The notes under the pieces: generated by a model
The model's input: only the letters and a program-made list of their open reading frames with translations
What the model was told of the DNA's origin: nothing
The model's database searches: none
Source: JAAYYY01 sp032260445
GTDB taxonomy: Bacteria > Chloroflexota > Anaerolineae > Promineifilales > Promineifilaceae
Direction of reading: 5' to 3'
Length of the DNA: 5,586 bases
Assembly (NCBI GenBank): GCA_032260445.1
Contig: JAVVFG010000280.1
Location: 1-5,586, forward strand
Part shown: piece by piece, positions 5,446 through 5,586 of the stretch
Layout: the number at the start of each line of letters is the position of its first letter
Numbering within the stretch: the stretch's first letter is position 1
Position numbers and translations under genes: made by a program

Positions 5446-5586
5446 ATGGCCACCGCACCCCGCTTCGCCGCCCTGCAAACGCGTGACTTCCGCCTCTTCT
5501 GGTTCGGCCGCCTGTTCTCCGCCATCGGCTCGCAGATGCAGTTCACGGCCGTCACCTGGCACATTGTCGTGCTACTCCGCGGCCAG
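5446..5586 (+). CDS. Major facilitator superfamily transporter, N-terminal part
   Basis: The first 47 codons of a gene that runs off the right edge. The opening MATAPRFAALQTRDFRLFW, followed by FGRLFSAIGSQMQFTAVTW, is the characteristic first-helix region of the MFS_3/EntS-like drug and siderophore exporter branch (typically about 400-420 residues, 12 helices): a short cytosolic N-terminus with L-x-x-RDFR-x-x-W, then helix 1 with the S-x-x-GSQM pattern. The transported substrate cannot be told from this part. It starts 20 bp after the hydrolase stop, so co-transcription is likely. No clear Shine-Dalgarno is visible before the ATG. Confidence 0.85.
   Translation, partial: MATAPRFAALQTRDFRLFWFGRLFSAIGSQMQFTAVTWHIVVLLRGQ

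Overview
The window is a high-GC bacterial stretch, densely packed and mostly coding. The 10-base run of N suggests it comes from a scaffolded draft or metagenome assembly. The gene content (tsaE-tsaB-rimI block, a multi-pass membrane protein, a lipoprotein with a long Pro/Thr-rich linker) and the likely leaderless promoters would fit a member of the Chloroflexota, for example an Anaerolineae-like lineage. That placement is an inference from general resemblance, not from a marker gene.

Layout. At the left edge a short 15-bp tandem repeat overlaps the 3' end of a minus-strand calcineurin-like metallophosphoesterase (56-790). About 60 bp of divergent promoter region follows. Rightwards from there runs a compact plus-strand cluster: tsaE (850-1353), tsaB (1379-2035), rimI (2066-2617) and an NAD-dependent sugar epimerase resembling CDP-paratose 2-epimerase (2614-3642). 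The spacings are 25 bp, 30 bp and a 4-bp ATGA overlap, so these four look like one transcription unit. After a 93-bp gap that may hold a promoter and a 22-codon leader ORF comes a roughly seven-helix membrane protein (from 3736), which runs into the assembly gap at 4258-4267. It is followed by a secreted, lipid-anchored alpha/beta hydrolase (4295-5425) and the first 47 codons of a major facilitator transporter that leaves the window (5446-5586).

Function. TsaE and TsaB are two of the components that, with TsaD and TsaC (not in this window), make N6-threonylcarbamoyladenosine at position 37 of ANN-decoding tRNAs. RimI, a GNAT acetyltransferase, is a very common neighbour of tsaB. The epimerase would act on a nucleotide-activated deoxysugar and has no obvious link to tRNA modification apart from being translationally coupled to rimI. 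The second group (membrane protein, lipoprotein hydrolase, transporter) concerns the cell envelope.

Most of the window is ordinary. The observations worth a second look are small in scale: tsaB and rimI lie in the same frame with one TAA between them; two TATAAT-like boxes each sit exactly 6 nt before an ATG, suggesting leaderless mRNAs; one of these leads a 22-codon ORF in frame with the membrane protein; and the tandem repeat re-creates the stop codon of the phosphoesterase. I saw no CRISPR array, mobile element, tRNA, rRNA or clear new defence or biosynthetic system.
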